Source: CAYZTD01 sp964638155 (GTDB taxonomy: Archaea > Thermoplasmatota > E2 > DHVEG-1). From it: a stretch of DNA of 29,802 bases. The stretch covers positions 1-29,802 of the forward strand of contig CAZWYI010000027.1 in NCBI GenBank assembly GCA_964638155.1, in the 5' to 3' direction. The first letter of the stretch is position 1. Each line of letters starts with the position of its first letter. Below are positions 6,797 through 14,790 of the stretch, one piece after another. A program made the position numbers and the translations under genes. The notes beneath the pieces were generated by a model, which was not told the origin of the DNA, ran no database searches, and saw nothing but the letters and a program-made list of their open reading frames with translations.

Positions 6797-7753
6797 TTGA
6801 TAAAAGAAAAGGAAAAGAAGAATAAAAACAAACAGAAAGTAGAAGAAACACTAGTTTGTCCTAAGTGCGGATGTAAACATCTTGTGAAAGATTATTCTAG
6901 AGCTGAATTAGTATGTGAAAAATGCGGCCTTGTAATCGATCAGGATTTTATAGATCATGGACCTGAATGGCGAGCATTTGATAGTGAGCAACGTGAAAAA
7001 AAAGCTAGAACTGGTTCACCTGTTACTTATAGAAGACATGATAAGGGGCTATCTACTAACATAGGTTGGCAGAATAGAGATGCTTATGGTAAATCTATTC
7101 CCACAAGAAACAGAGCACAATTATATAGGTTGAGAAAGTGGCAAACTAGAACTAGAATTAGTGATGGGACAGAGAGAAATCTAGCTATTGCTCTTTCCAA
7201 TTTGGATCGTATGTCATCATCTATGGGCCTGCCCCGAAATGTTAGGGAAACTGCTGCTATGATTTATAGAAAGGCTGCAAGAAGAAAACTTACTCGAGGT
7301 AGAAATATTGAAGGAGTTACCGCAGCAGTTTTATATGCGGCTTGCAGGCAGTGTAATGTACCAAGAACTCTTGAAGAAATAAGTAAAATGGCACAAATTA
7401 AAAAGAAAGAAATTGGAAGAAATTATAGAGATATTTCCCGTAAACTTGAATTAAAACTTCTTCCTACTATGCCTCAAGATTATATATCTCGTTTTTGCAG
7501 TCAGTTGAAGCTTAGTACTGATGTTCAAATAAAAACAATAGAGATATTAAAAAAAGCTGCTGAAAAAGAGCTTACCAGTGGGAGAAGCCCTACGGGTATT
7601 GCATCTGCTGCTTTATATATTGCATCAGTTCTATGCGGCGAAAGAAGAACTCAGAGAGAAGTATCTGAAGTTGCAGGTGTAACAGAAGTTACTATTAGAA
7701 ATAGATATAAGGAAATTACAGAAAAACTTGATATTGATATTGTTTTCAATTAA
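6797..7753 (+). CDS. tfb: Transcription initiation factor B (TFB)
   Basis: A 318-residue archaeal TFIIB homologue that recruits RNA polymerase to TBP-bound promoters. It has an N-terminal zinc ribbon with CPKC (21-24) and CEKC (40-43), a B-reader/linker region (GLSTNIGW, 84-91) and two cyclin-fold repeats ending with the helix-turn-helix (REVSEVAGVTEVTIRNRYKE) that reads the BRE element. The only usable start is TTG 6797, because a TAA immediately precedes it (6794-6796); AGGTTTGAT upstream may act as ribosome site. The first 17 residues are an unusually Lys-rich extension. The length matches the family. Only one TFB gene is visible here; genomes of this type may hold others. Confidence 0.97.
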   Translation: MIKEKEKKNKNKQKVEETLVCPKCGCKHLVKDYSRAELVCEKCGLVIDQDFIDHGPEWRAFDSEQREKKARTGSPVTYRRHDKGLSTNIGWQNRDAYGKSIPTRNRAQLYRLRKWQTRTRISDGTERNLAIALSNLDRMSSSMGLPRNVRETAAMIYRKAARRKLTRGRNIEGVTAAVLYAACRQCNVPRTLEEISKMAQIKKKEIGRNYRDISRKLELKLLPTMPQDYISRFCSQLKLSTDVQIKTIEILKKAAEKELTSGRSPTGIASAALYIASVLCGERRTQREVSEVAGVTEVTIRNRYKEITEKLDIDIVFN

Positions 7754-7821
7754 CTAAGAGTATTTTTTTTTCTAGAAAAAATATAGTTATCTATTTAGTG
7801 TTATTTTTCTATAAAATTTCT

Positions 7822-9309
7822 TTACTTATATTCAAAATTAATTTCTTTAATTTTACTTGCTAAATCTATAATTCTTTGTGGTGATTTATTTTTCAAGTAA
7901 ACTTCAAAAAATGCTAATTCAAACCTTTTAGTTATATTAACATGAAGTTTTGGTTCAATTGTTCCAAAACCAAGGATATTATTTGGTATTAATGGAGTTA
8001 AATGATTTAATAAAAGTCCAACATCAGAATAAGCATAATGTGTTGAACCAAGTACTTCAACCTTATATGAATCATCATATAGTAGTTCCCACATTTCTTC
8101 TGCATTTTCATCGTTAAACCGTCTTTCTGCAAGCATCATAAGAAATGGCTTCTCAATTCCGTTTTTTGTATAATTTGTATAGAAAACTCCATCTAGTGTT
8201 AGACCACATAAAATTCTATCTTCATCATAACAGCAGATTGCAGTAGATGCACCGCCAAAAGAATGACCGTACATCCCTACTTTTGATAAATCAAATTTAC
8301 CTTTAAATTTTTCATCAGATTTATTTAATCTTGTTATTTCATCTAACACAAATTTTGCGTCTCCAACTACACTATTAAGACCTATTAAACCAGTTGAATT
8401 AGATGCTACATATATTTTTCTTCCATCTGGAAATACAGTTATTCCAGAAACATAGGGATGGTTAATTGATACCACAATAAAACCATTACTTACCAAATCT
8501 TCAATTAAAGATGTATAAATTTGATAGACACCATCATAACCTGGTGAAAAAATAATTACTGGATATTTTCCCTCTTTTTCTGAAATAGCTGCATCTTTTA
8601 TTCCATGAGGTCTTACAAATTTATAAGCAGTATCAGGTATTGTAAAAAGAGGTAATGGTGATCTATTTTTAAGCCATAGAAACGTAGGTTGATCCATGTA
8701 TTCTTGAATTGGTTCTTTGATTTCTTTATTTATTGGATACCAGATTCTTATCATCATTTCTCTATGATCATCAGGATTGTCTGTGAATTCTTCAGATCTG
8801 TTTTCATCTATTAGATGCATTTCTTTTGTTCCTACACCATGTATTCCTGTTAATGGTGGAAGAAAAGAAACTTCAAATGTTCCCCTAATAAATTTTATAT
8901 CAGTATATAGGGAGAAAATAGAAGTTTGAAAATTTGTTTTATCATGAGTAATATATCCTATAAAAAACCTAGGTGCTAGTTTTTCATTTGTTTTTATAAA
9001 ACCTGTAATTATGTTATTTCTAAATATTCCTTTTATTTCTCCATAATATTTACTTTCAGTTTTATTCCAGGTTCCAAAAAATTTTCCAACATCATCAGAT
9101 CTTCCTAAATTAATATTTCCCTTGATAAATCCGTCTATACTGTTTTTTGTTTTACCCAAGCTTCCTTCAAAGTAGCCGTCAAACCATTCTTCGTTTTTAT
9201 TTTCTTTTAGTATTATTGTGCTATCATTTGCTTTTGAAGTGTAAATTATACTACTTCCTATAATTATAAATATGACAAAAATTGAAAAAATATCTCTTTT
9301 ATTTTTCAT
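7822..9309 (-). CDS. Secreted alpha/beta hydrolase, PAF-acetylhydrolase-like
   Basis: About 495 residues from the ATG at 9309; an in-frame upstream start at 9333 adds eight residues but leaves the signal peptide internal. The N-terminal segment FSIFVIFIIIGSSIIY is a signal peptide or anchor. Residues about 40-145 form a Gly/Phe-rich repeat region (GYFEGSLG, GFIKGNI, GEIKGIF, GFIKTN), likely a small beta-sheet domain. The C-terminal part is a hydrolase with RIWYPI, PVIIFSPGYDG, the nucleophile elbow GMYGHSFGGAS (Ser350), an Asp in LTLDGVF and a His in GSTHYAY. This order matches platelet-activating-factor acetylhydrolase and related esterases. It probably acts outside the membrane on lipids or esters. 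It is convergent with tfb. Confidence 0.85.
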   Translation of the reverse strand: MKNKRDIFSIFVIFIIIGSSIIYTSKANDSTIILKENKNEEWFDGYFEGSLGKTKNSIDGFIKGNINLGRSDDVGKFFGTWNKTESKYYGEIKGIFRNNIITGFIKTNEKLAPRFFIGYITHDKTNFQTSIFSLYTDIKFIRGTFEVSFLPPLTGIHGVGTKEMHLIDENRSEEFTDNPDDHREMMIRIWYPINKEIKEPIQEYMDQPTFLWLKNRSPLPLFTIPDTAYKFVRPHGIKDAAISEKEGKYPVIIFSPGYDGVYQIYTSLIEDLVSNGFIVVSINHPYVSGITVFPDGRKIYVASNSTGLIGLNSVVGDAKFVLDEITRLNKSDEKFKGKFDLSKVGMYGHSFGGASTAICCYDEDRILCGLTLDGVFYTNYTKNGIEKPFLMMLAERRFNDENAEEMWELLYDDSYKVEVLGSTHYAYSDVGLLLNHLTPLIPNNILGFGTIEPKLHVNITKRFELAFFEVYLKNKSPQRIIDLASKIKEINFEYK

Positions 9310-9486
9310 CTGAAAATTGACACCATATGACAAATAATTGTGAGCAATTTAAATTAATATGGTTATTGTGTATATATCATTATTGTAAATTGAAAATAAT
9401 TCATATAAAATTTATTAGGATTGTTCTAAGCCTTTGTATTGACAAGTTTATGTAGCAAGAATACAATACTAATAAATGTGTATCTT

Positions 9487-9774
9487 ATGGATAAAAAGAA
9501 GCCATGGAAGACAAAAATAGAAAGAGACGTGATAATGCATGAAGACCTCAAAGTTTCTGATCTTCAAGGTGGTAAGATAATTGGCAACAAAATAGCATTA
9601 TTTTCATTTATCTGTGGAATGTCGCTGTTATTGATAGGAATATATGGACTTATAAGTATGATATTTAATCTTGGTTTTCCTATCAATACTGCGACTATAA
9701 TACTTGTAATGGTTGTAATCTCTCTTGGTTCTTTAGCTATTGTTGCAGGGTATTTTTTATATAAAGGAGATTGA
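9487..9774 (+). CDS. Small protein with two TM segments
   Basis: A 95-residue protein from ATG 9487. Its charged N-terminus (MDKKKPWKTKIERD) is followed by two hydrophobic helices, about residues 35-58 (IALFSFICGMSLLLIGIYG) and 68-90 (ATIILVMVVISLGSLAIVAG), ending YFLYKGD. Alternative starts in the same frame are GTG 9478 and TTG 9439; neither has a clear ribosome site. No family was recognised. It lies alone between a divergent hydrolase gene and a convergent RadC-domain gene. Confidence 0.6.
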   Translation: MDKKKPWKTKIERDVIMHEDLKVSDLQGGKIIGNKIALFSFICGMSLLLIGIYGLISMIFNLGFPINTATIILVMVVISLGSLAIVAGYFLYKGD

Positions 9775-9903
9775 GTAATTGTAACGATACTTACAAAGAT
9801 TATTAAATCTTGATAAGTTATCTGAAAAAATTTTAAAAATTAATCTAAATTTTAAATTACTTATTACAATTATTGATTTTACAACTTTTAAAAACATCTT
9901 CAT

Positions 9904-10200
9904 TCAAAATGTATCTTTAAATAAATGATTTATTCTTTTATGAAGTTCGAAGAAAGCAATTATTTTCATAGCTTTTACTTGGTCTTGTGTTTCAGTTTTT
10001 AGTTCGCCAAATGAAAGATCTGCAAGTTTTGGAAAGTTGTAATCTTTTAGTAATCGGTTCGAAAGATCTATTGCATTTTCTTTTTTATTTCCACGCGTAA
10101 GAATTATTGCAAAGAGTTCAGAATCAGAAAGAGTTTCTACGCCACTGCGCTTCAGTCGGTTTCCTGGTCTATTATACCAGGGAATATCTTTAATATGCAT
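9904..10200 (-). CDS. RadC N-terminal-domain (UPF0758) protein, no MPN domain
   Basis: A 98-residue protein matching the N-terminal part of RadC/UPF0758 proteins: IKDIPWYNRPGNRL, then GVETLSDSELFAIILTRGNK, AIDLSNRLL and LADLSFGEL. In full-length RadC (about 220-240 residues) a helix-hairpin-helix GIGxAKA and a JAB1/MPN metallo-domain follow. Here the hairpin position reads TQDQVKAMKI and the protein ends at KDTF with a clean stop; no MPN sequence was found downstream in any frame I checked. It is either a stand-alone N-domain protein or a truncated relic. RadC function is unsettled; the N-domain alone would lack any hydrolase site. Confidence 0.78.
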   Translation of the reverse strand: MHIKDIPWYNRPGNRLKRSGVETLSDSELFAIILTRGNKKENAIDLSNRLLKDYNFPKLADLSFGELKTETQDQVKAMKIIAFFELHKRINHLFKDTF

Positions 10201-10321
10201 AGGGATACACTAGTTTTTATAGGATAAATATTTTGTGTAGTATAATATAACAAAAATAGAAACAAAGTGGTAGTGCAAATAACTATAAGTATAATATATT
10301 TATAAAAAAAGGGTTGTAAAT

Positions 10322-10609
10322 ATGAAAATGGATTTTGAAAATAACATAGTTGAAGATGGATATGGAAACTGGGAAATAAAAGAAAAAATAAATGATTGCT
10401 ATATAGCTAGAGGATTAGGAAATATAAATGATGAAGAATATGCTTACAATATAGGATTTCGTAATCAACATATCTCAGTAATGCGCCTGCTTCCTCACCA
10501 TTTCTTTGATTTAAGTTTAGCTGTAATTAATATGATAAAAAATTTACCAGATAAAAAAAATATTCCTGATGAATTACAAAAAATAAAAAAACAATTAAAC
10601 AAAAAATAA
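10322..10609 (+). CDS. Hypothetical protein, 95 aa
   Basis: A soluble acidic-then-basic protein starting MKMDFENNIVEDGYGNWEIK, with a middle YNIGFRNQHISVMRLLPHHFFDL and a Lys-rich C-terminus (KKIKKQLNKK). It has no signal peptide, membrane segment or metal motif. A GGGTTGT stretch 3-10 bases before the ATG may serve as ribosome site; Met3 (10328) is an alternative start. The mid-region reads like a small alpha/beta fold, but no family was recognised. It is divergent from the RadC-domain gene, sharing the 121-base gap 10201-10321. Confidence 0.6.
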   Translation: MKMDFENNIVEDGYGNWEIKEKINDCYIARGLGNINDEEYAYNIGFRNQHISVMRLLPHHFFDLSLAVINMIKNLPDKKNIPDELQKIKKQLNKK

Positions 10610-10681
10610 AGAATATTTTTTTAGAAATATACTTAATTTTATTCCTCTCAAATTTTTTTGTATTGATATAACTATTAGATA

Positions 10682-10702
10682 TATCCAAATTATTATTGGA
10701 TA
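10682..10702. repeat. Inverted repeat, 7-bp arms
   Basis: TATCCAA and TTGGATA flank a 7-base AT loop. It lies in the 214-base gap 10610-10823, which otherwise holds only AT-rich sequence and a TATA-like ATTATAAAC (10771-10779) suited to the downstream sulfotransferase gene. It could be an operator or a weak terminator hairpin, and chance is possible at this base composition. Confidence 0.3.
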
Positions 10703-10823
10703 AAATATAACCGTTACACTAGGTCAGAATGTCATTTTATCTTTAATTGTCTTAATATTTCTTAGTTAACATTATAAACTTTTTCATTATAGAAAATTAA
10801 AATGTTTAGGAAAACTGAGATAA

Positions 10824-11957
10824 ATGAAATATGAAAAACTAAAGGAAAAATCAACTATTGTTAAACACACCCCTCTTCCTGGATATAATCTAATTAATAT
10901 GGTTGGATTACTTGCTCAAAATAAATTTCGTATTGGTATCAGATATATCCCACGTTTTTTTTATTCCCTTATTTTAGGTTTACTTCTATCTCCTTTTAGG
11001 ATTAAAGAAAGGATCTTATTTGATAAAAAAATAAAACAAACTAAAATAATTCATGACCCTATTTTTATTATTGGACACTGGCGTAGCGGTACAACATATA
11101 TTCATAGTTTTCTATCTCAAGACAAAAGCCTTGGATTCTTTTCAACTTTTCAGGCATACTTACCAGGTGTATTTTTGGGAAGTGAAAAACTTTTCAAATC
11201 TATTGTTGAATCTAGTTTACCAAATAAAAGACCTATGGATGATGTAGAAATGAATGCTGATTTACCCCAAGAAGATCAATATGCGGTAGGTGCTTTTACA
11301 CCATATTCATACTATCATGGATGGTGTTTTCCAAAAAATATGGAATTTTACAACAACTTTGTTTTATTTAAAAATGTAAAAAAAGAAGATATATCAAAAT
11401 GGAAAAAAACCTACATTTATCTTATAAAAAAAGTAACGGTTTTCGAAAAAGGCAAAAGACTTGTTTTAAAAAACCAAGATAATACAACTAAAATCAAATA
11501 TCTTTTAGAAATGTTTCCAAATGCAAAATTTATTCTGATGAAAAGAAATCCTTACACTCTATATCTTTCTATGATGAAATTTATGAGAATTGTTATTCCT
11601 CTTTATTGTTTACAAAACCCTCCAACTTTAAATGTTGTTGAAAAATCGATGATGGATCTATATAAGAATATGTTTAAAAAATACATAAGAGAAAAGCAAT
11701 TAATTCCTAAAAACAATCTAATAGAGATTAGATATGAAGATTTCATACTAAAACCTCTAGAACAGATAGAAAAAATCTATAAACAATTTGACCTAGAAGG
11801 TTTTTCTGAAAATAAAGAATCTTTTAAAAAATATTTAGCTAAACAGAGTCAACTGAAGTTAGATAAATATAAAATAACAAAAGAAATCACTGAAAAGGTT
11901 AACAAAAACTGGGATTTCATTTTTGATGAATTTGGTTACAAAAAATTAAAAACTTAG
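10824..11957 (+). CDS. PAPS-dependent sulfotransferase family protein
   Basis: A 377-residue protein with the sulfotransferase P-loop-like 5'-phosphosulfate site FIIGHWRSGTTYIH (81-94) and the 3'-phosphate site FILMKRNPYTLYLS near residue 240. DLPQEDQYA and GKRLVLKNQDNTTKI are also typical of the Sulfotransfer_3 group. Such enzymes move sulfate from PAPS to hydroxyl groups of lipids, sugars or proteins. An amphipathic/hydrophobic stretch at residues 35-58 (GIRYIPRFFYSLILGLLL) may attach it to the membrane, so a lipid or surface glycan acceptor is plausible. No PAPS-synthesis or glycosyltransferase genes are adjacent. Confidence 0.85.
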   Translation: MKYEKLKEKSTIVKHTPLPGYNLINMVGLLAQNKFRIGIRYIPRFFYSLILGLLLSPFRIKERILFDKKIKQTKIIHDPIFIIGHWRSGTTYIHSFLSQDKSLGFFSTFQAYLPGVFLGSEKLFKSIVESSLPNKRPMDDVEMNADLPQEDQYAVGAFTPYSYYHGWCFPKNMEFYNNFVLFKNVKKEDISKWKKTYIYLIKKVTVFEKGKRLVLKNQDNTTKIKYLLEMFPNAKFILMKRNPYTLYLSMMKFMRIVIPLYCLQNPPTLNVVEKSMMDLYKNMFKKYIREKQLIPKNNLIEIRYEDFILKPLEQIEKIYKQFDLEGFSENKESFKKYLAKQSQLKLDKYKITKEITEKVNKNWDFIFDEFGYKKLKT

Positions 11958-12018
11958 AATCTAAATTATTTAATCCTTTATAAATAGAAAAGATTTTTTA
12001 ATAGAAAAATAAAGAAAT

Positions 12019-12705
12019 TTATTTGCCGTTTATATCAATCGGATCAGAAAAATCAAATACTCTAACACTAGATGCATACCCGATAAAGAATGTATGGCTT
12101 TCTTTATTCTGCATAACACTTCCAGGCATTCTTAAGTATAAACCAACAAAGCCTCTCATAAATCCAATTTGTCTGCCTTCAGTTATTTTTGTAAATTGTA
12201 ATTCCCTATTTGGAATTATATTTATGGTAAGTGTCATACTATATCTTTTTTGACCATTATTTCTTAGGTAACTCCAAATGTTAAAATTTTTTCGAAGTTT
12301 AAAATCTGTTGAAAAACTTAGGTCTAGTTTACTACCGTAGCCTTCACTTACAACAAAGGCACTGTTCTTTAAGCCTCTTAAACCTGATAATCTTGAAATT
12401 ATTTGTAAAATGACGTTATCTCCAAAATCTAACTGTAAATCATTAATTATACTATCTAAATCAAACTTTTCATTATCTTTGATTTTTTCAATAAGTTTTG
12501 AAATTATTTCATTAAAGAGTTTGTATTCTTTTTCATCAATTGTTATTTCATTATTTTCAATTATTCCATTTTCTTCTAAGATTTGATACTCTATTTTTAT
12601 GTTCTTAGATTCTTTATTTTTTACAACTTGGCCATTTATACTAACTGTTTGTAGAGTTACTAGCATTAGTATTATTACAATAATTAATGTTTTTATTTTT
12701 CTCAA
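12019..12705 (-). CDS. Secreted hypothetical protein, 228 aa
   Basis: It starts at TTG (12703-12705) behind a strong Shine-Dalgarno GAGGAGGT on the minus strand (about 12713-12720), which fixes the start. Residues 1-26 (MRKIKTLIIVIILMLVTLQT...) are a classical signal peptide. The mature part has an acidic helical region (residues 45-95) and a C-terminal half predicted to be beta-rich (SMTLTINIIPNRELQF, HTFFIGYASSVRVFDF). It has no cysteines for anchoring and no recognised motif. It is divergent from the PIN protein; the shared gap 12706-12851 holds TATA-like elements for both and the palindrome ACTATAGT. Confidence 0.7.
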   Translation of the reverse strand: MRKIKTLIIVIILMLVTLQTVSINGQVVKNKESKNIKIEYQILEENGIIENNEITIDEKEYKLFNEIISKLIEKIKDNEKFDLDSIINDLQLDFGDNVILQIISRLSGLRGLKNSAFVVSEGYGSKLDLSFSTDFKLRKNFNIWSYLRNNGQKRYSMTLTINIIPNRELQFTKITEGRQIGFMRGFVGLYLRMPGSVMQNKESHTFFIGYASSVRVFDFSDPIDINGK

Positions 12706-12816
12706 TATAATAACCTCCTCTAATATTCGTTCTTATACTATAGTGATAAAAATATATTTAAACACTATGTATAGCGTATCCATTTTTTCTCTAAATTTAA
12801 TGAGCATATAAGCCAA

Positions 12817-12826
12817 TTATATTTAA
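12817..12826 (+). promoter_or_regulatory. TATA box, probably leaderless PIN gene
   Basis: TTATATTTAA lies 25-35 bases before the ATG at 12852, predicting transcription from just about the start codon. No Shine-Dalgarno is present in front of this gene, consistent with a leaderless mRNA. Confidence 0.45.
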
Positions 12827-12851
12827 GTAGATTACAGATTATTTCGTTATC

Positions 12852-13430
12852 ATGCAACTAAGAAGTGTTTCCTTTGATACATCTTTTTTACTTAACAATA
12901 ATCTTAATGTAGATAAAGTAATCAAAATATTATCACATGACGATATTCCGTGTTTTATAACAACAACTGTTTTATCTGAACTAGAGCAGCTAAAAATTTG
13001 GGGGCGAATATCAAAGAAACAATATACAAATGCAATAAAAAGAACAAAGAAAACAAAAGCAAAAATAATTGATTTTAAGAATAGAATTTTATCTGATGCT
13101 TTTACTAGAGAATGTATAAGTTCAATGAAAGAATATCACGGCGTTGAATCTAAAAATATCATGAATGATTGTAATATTCTTGTTTCAACATTGAAAAATG
13201 GTGTTGATATGTTTTTATCTCAGGATTTCCATTTTACATCAAAGATTACTAGAAACGTAATAGGTGAGGTAAGTAATCAAGCATGTACAGAGTATCAACT
13301 AATGTGTGATACCTCTCTTTATTCTATTGATGCTAAAACTTTTCTAGAGGGTTATAAAAGTGGTGAAATTGATATTGAGATAATTAATTCTAGAATGAAA
13401 GAAATTAAAAAAGAAGGAAAACGTATTTGA
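12852..13430 (+). CDS. PIN-domain protein
   Basis: A 192-residue protein whose first 130 residues carry the PIN nuclease pattern of acidic residues: D9 in SFDTSFLL, E43 in VLSELEQL, D106 in MNDCNILVS and D125 in FLSQDFHF. These would bind Mg2+ or Mn2+ for RNA cleavage. The C-terminal 50 residues are a helical extension with a basic end (KEIKKEGKRI). No antitoxin-like small gene is adjacent on either side, so this is more likely a stand-alone RNA-processing or degrading PIN protein than half of a VapBC pair. Confidence 0.75.
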   Translation: MQLRSVSFDTSFLLNNNLNVDKVIKILSHDDIPCFITTTVLSELEQLKIWGRISKKQYTNAIKRTKKTKAKIIDFKNRILSDAFTRECISSMKEYHGVESKNIMNDCNILVSTLKNGVDMFLSQDFHFTSKITRNVIGEVSNQACTEYQLMCDTSLYSIDAKTFLEGYKSGEIDIEIINSRMKEIKKEGKRI

Positions 13431-13489
13431 TTCTAATTTTTACAAAAAATTGTTTAAGAATATTAATCATTTAATAAGATTCATTTTTT

Positions 13490-13501
13490 GGATAATTATC
13501 C
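13490..13501. repeat. 12-bp perfect palindrome between convergent genes
   Basis: GGATAATTATCC lies in the 104-base gap between the converging PIN and msrB genes. It could form a cruciform or act in 3'-end formation. No T-run follows directly, so a terminator role is weakly supported. Confidence 0.3.
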
Positions 13502-13534
13502 CAAGAAATCCTAATCTTAGATGGTAAAAATATA

Positions 13535-13930
13535 TTAGTCTTTTTCGAAATCAAGACTTGCTGAGTTTATACAATATCTTTTACCGGTGGGATCTGGACC
13601 GTCATTAAAAACATGTCCAAGATGGCTATCACATTTTTTACATAAAACCTCGGTTCTTTTCATACCAAATGAATAATCAGGTTTTAATTTAACATTATCT
13701 TTGCTTATAACATCCCAGAAACTCGGCCAACCTGAACCTGAATCAAATTTTATATCTGAGGAAAACAGAGGATTACCACAAGCAGCACATTTGTATATCC
13801 CTTTTTCTTTATTTTTTAGATATTTACCAGTAAAAGGTTTTTCAGTACCTTTCTTTCTAAGAATATGATACTTTTTTTTGGATAGTTTTTCTTTCCATTC
13901 TTTTTCAGAGTATTTTATTTTATCTGCCAT
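13535..13930 (-). CDS. msrB: Peptide methionine-R-sulfoxide reductase
   Basis: A 131-residue MsrB that repairs oxidised methionine (R-form). It has zinc-binding pairs CAAC (48-51) and CKKC (97-100), the substrate motif SGSGWPSFW, HLGHVFNDGP, and the catalytic Cys120 in RYCINSASL. The length is normal for the single-domain enzyme. TGAGGAAT precedes the ATG on the minus strand. Its start is only 9 bases downstream of the DUF2834 stop, so the two form a transcription unit. No MsrA fusion or neighbour is seen. It is cytoplasmic, with no signal peptide. Confidence 0.97.
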   Translation of the reverse strand: MADKIKYSEKEWKEKLSKKKYHILRKKGTEKPFTGKYLKNKEKGIYKCAACGNPLFSSDIKFDSGSGWPSFWDVISKDNVKLKPDYSFGMKRTEVLCKKCDSHLGHVFNDGPDPTGKRYCINSASLDFEKD

Positions 13931-13939
13931 AAAAATTCC

Positions 13940-14263
13940 TCAAATATTATTTTCTAGGTTTATTTCTCTTAAATATAAAAACAATGGAAAACCTAGTGAT
14001 GCACCAACAAGAAATGTAGCAGCTATAGGAATCCATAAATGTTTTAGTTTAATTTTAAACCCTTCATACAAGGCAAATACCACAAAGGTAGTTGCAGTTA
14101 TAAACAAATCCAAAGCAAAAAGTGTTGTAACACGATTTGCAAATAGTTGATTGAAGACTTGATTTAAAGAAAAACCCTCGTTTATCAACAATGGAATCAA
14201 TTGTGAATATGGTAAAATAAATCCAAATATACATAACAATAAATACACATTTTTAATTTTCAA
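13940..14263 (-). CDS. DUF2834 membrane protein
   Basis: A 107-residue protein with three hydrophobic segments. It has the family pattern LCIFGFILPYSQLIPLL, then NQLFANRVTTLFALDLFITA and HLWIPIAATFLVGASLGFPL ending FLYLREI. It starts at TTG 14261-14263, fixed by the Shine-Dalgarno GAGGTC (about 14270-14275 on the minus strand). DUF2834 proteins have no assigned function. It sits directly upstream of msrB and is probably co-expressed with it. Confidence 0.85.
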   Translation of the reverse strand: MKIKNVYLLLCIFGFILPYSQLIPLLINEGFSLNQVFNQLFANRVTTLFALDLFITATTFVVFALYEGFKIKLKHLWIPIAATFLVGASLGFPLFLYLREINLENNI

Positions 14264-14324
14264 TTTTTTGACCTCAGTTGTTTTATATAAATTCTAAAAA
14301 ATAGTAGTAGAATAAAATATAAAA

Positions 14325-14342
14325 AATTATCTTATGATAATT
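14325..14342. promoter_or_regulatory. Operator-like palindrome, copy 1
   Basis: AATTATC-TTAT-GATAATT: seven-base arms around a four-base centre, 62 bases upstream of the DUF2834-msrB start. The core TTATC-N4-GATAA recurs at 14751-14764 as the exact reverse complement over 14 bases. Position suggests a transcription-factor site; AT-richness makes chance possible. Confidence 0.35.
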
Positions 14343-14352
14343 CTTTAAATTT

Positions 14353-14757
14353 TTATCTAGTAAAAACTGAAGGGATACACTGTTCACAAGCAGGCATCTC
14401 AGTTATCATATAGCTTTCATTTACAATATAGATAACATCAATTCCTAGGCCTTTAAAATCACATCCTTTTATAATGAATTCACTTTCTTTGTATGGATAT
14501 TCTATATTATTTTTTATAATTGTTCCTTGAACTTTAATAAAAGGCTGAAACTGAATTTCAATGTTCCCTTCATTCTGATTGATTGTTACATTTTCTTCAG
14601 AGGATAATTTTCCTTCATAATTATAGTTTTTTAAAGTCCAATTACCTGAGATATCTGGATATTCTGACTTATTCAAACTAATATTATTGTTTGTTTTAAA
14701 AAATATTAAATAGTTTTGTTGTGATATATACCAAAAACAAAAGAAAAATGTTATCAT
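14353..14757 (-). CDS. Exported hypothetical protein, 134 aa
   Basis: A short aromatic N-terminal hydrophobic segment (MITFFFCFWYISQQNYLIFF) acts as signal or anchor. It is followed by a beta-rich domain opening with DISGNWTLKNYNYEG and VTINQNEGNIEIQF, a pattern seen in small lipocalin-like or immunoglobulin-like extracytoplasmic domains. Three cysteines lie near the end (GCDFKG and ACEQC). No family was recognised. The start codon lies inside the second TTATC-N4-GATAA palindrome, and the gene diverges from the membrane protein at 14791. Confidence 0.6.
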   Translation of the reverse strand: MITFFFCFWYISQQNYLIFFKTNNNISLNKSEYPDISGNWTLKNYNYEGKLSSEENVTINQNEGNIEIQFQPFIKVQGTIIKNNIEYPYKESEFIIKGCDFKGLGIDVIYIVNESYMITEMPACEQCIPSVFTR

Positions 14758-14764
14758 AAGATAA
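14751..14764. promoter_or_regulatory. Operator-like palindrome, copy 2
   Basis: TTATCATAAGATAA, the exact reverse complement of the core of the site at 14327-14340. It overlaps the start codon of the minus-strand gene (14757) and lies 27 bases before the plus-strand gene at 14791, so a bound protein could affect both. Confidence 0.33.
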
Positions 14765-14790
14765 ATAATCCAATACTTCGGTGTGATGGG

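Noticed and set aside
12852..13430. VapC-type toxin of a toxin-antitoxin pair
   Set aside because: The PIN residues are present, but no small antitoxin gene overlaps or adjoins it; the neighbour upstream is a divergent secreted protein.
14327..14764. Small mobile element bounded by 14-bp inverted repeats
   Set aside because: Each arm is itself a near palindrome, the enclosed gene is no transposase, no target-site duplication is visible, and a 14-base match is not rare in DNA this AT-rich.
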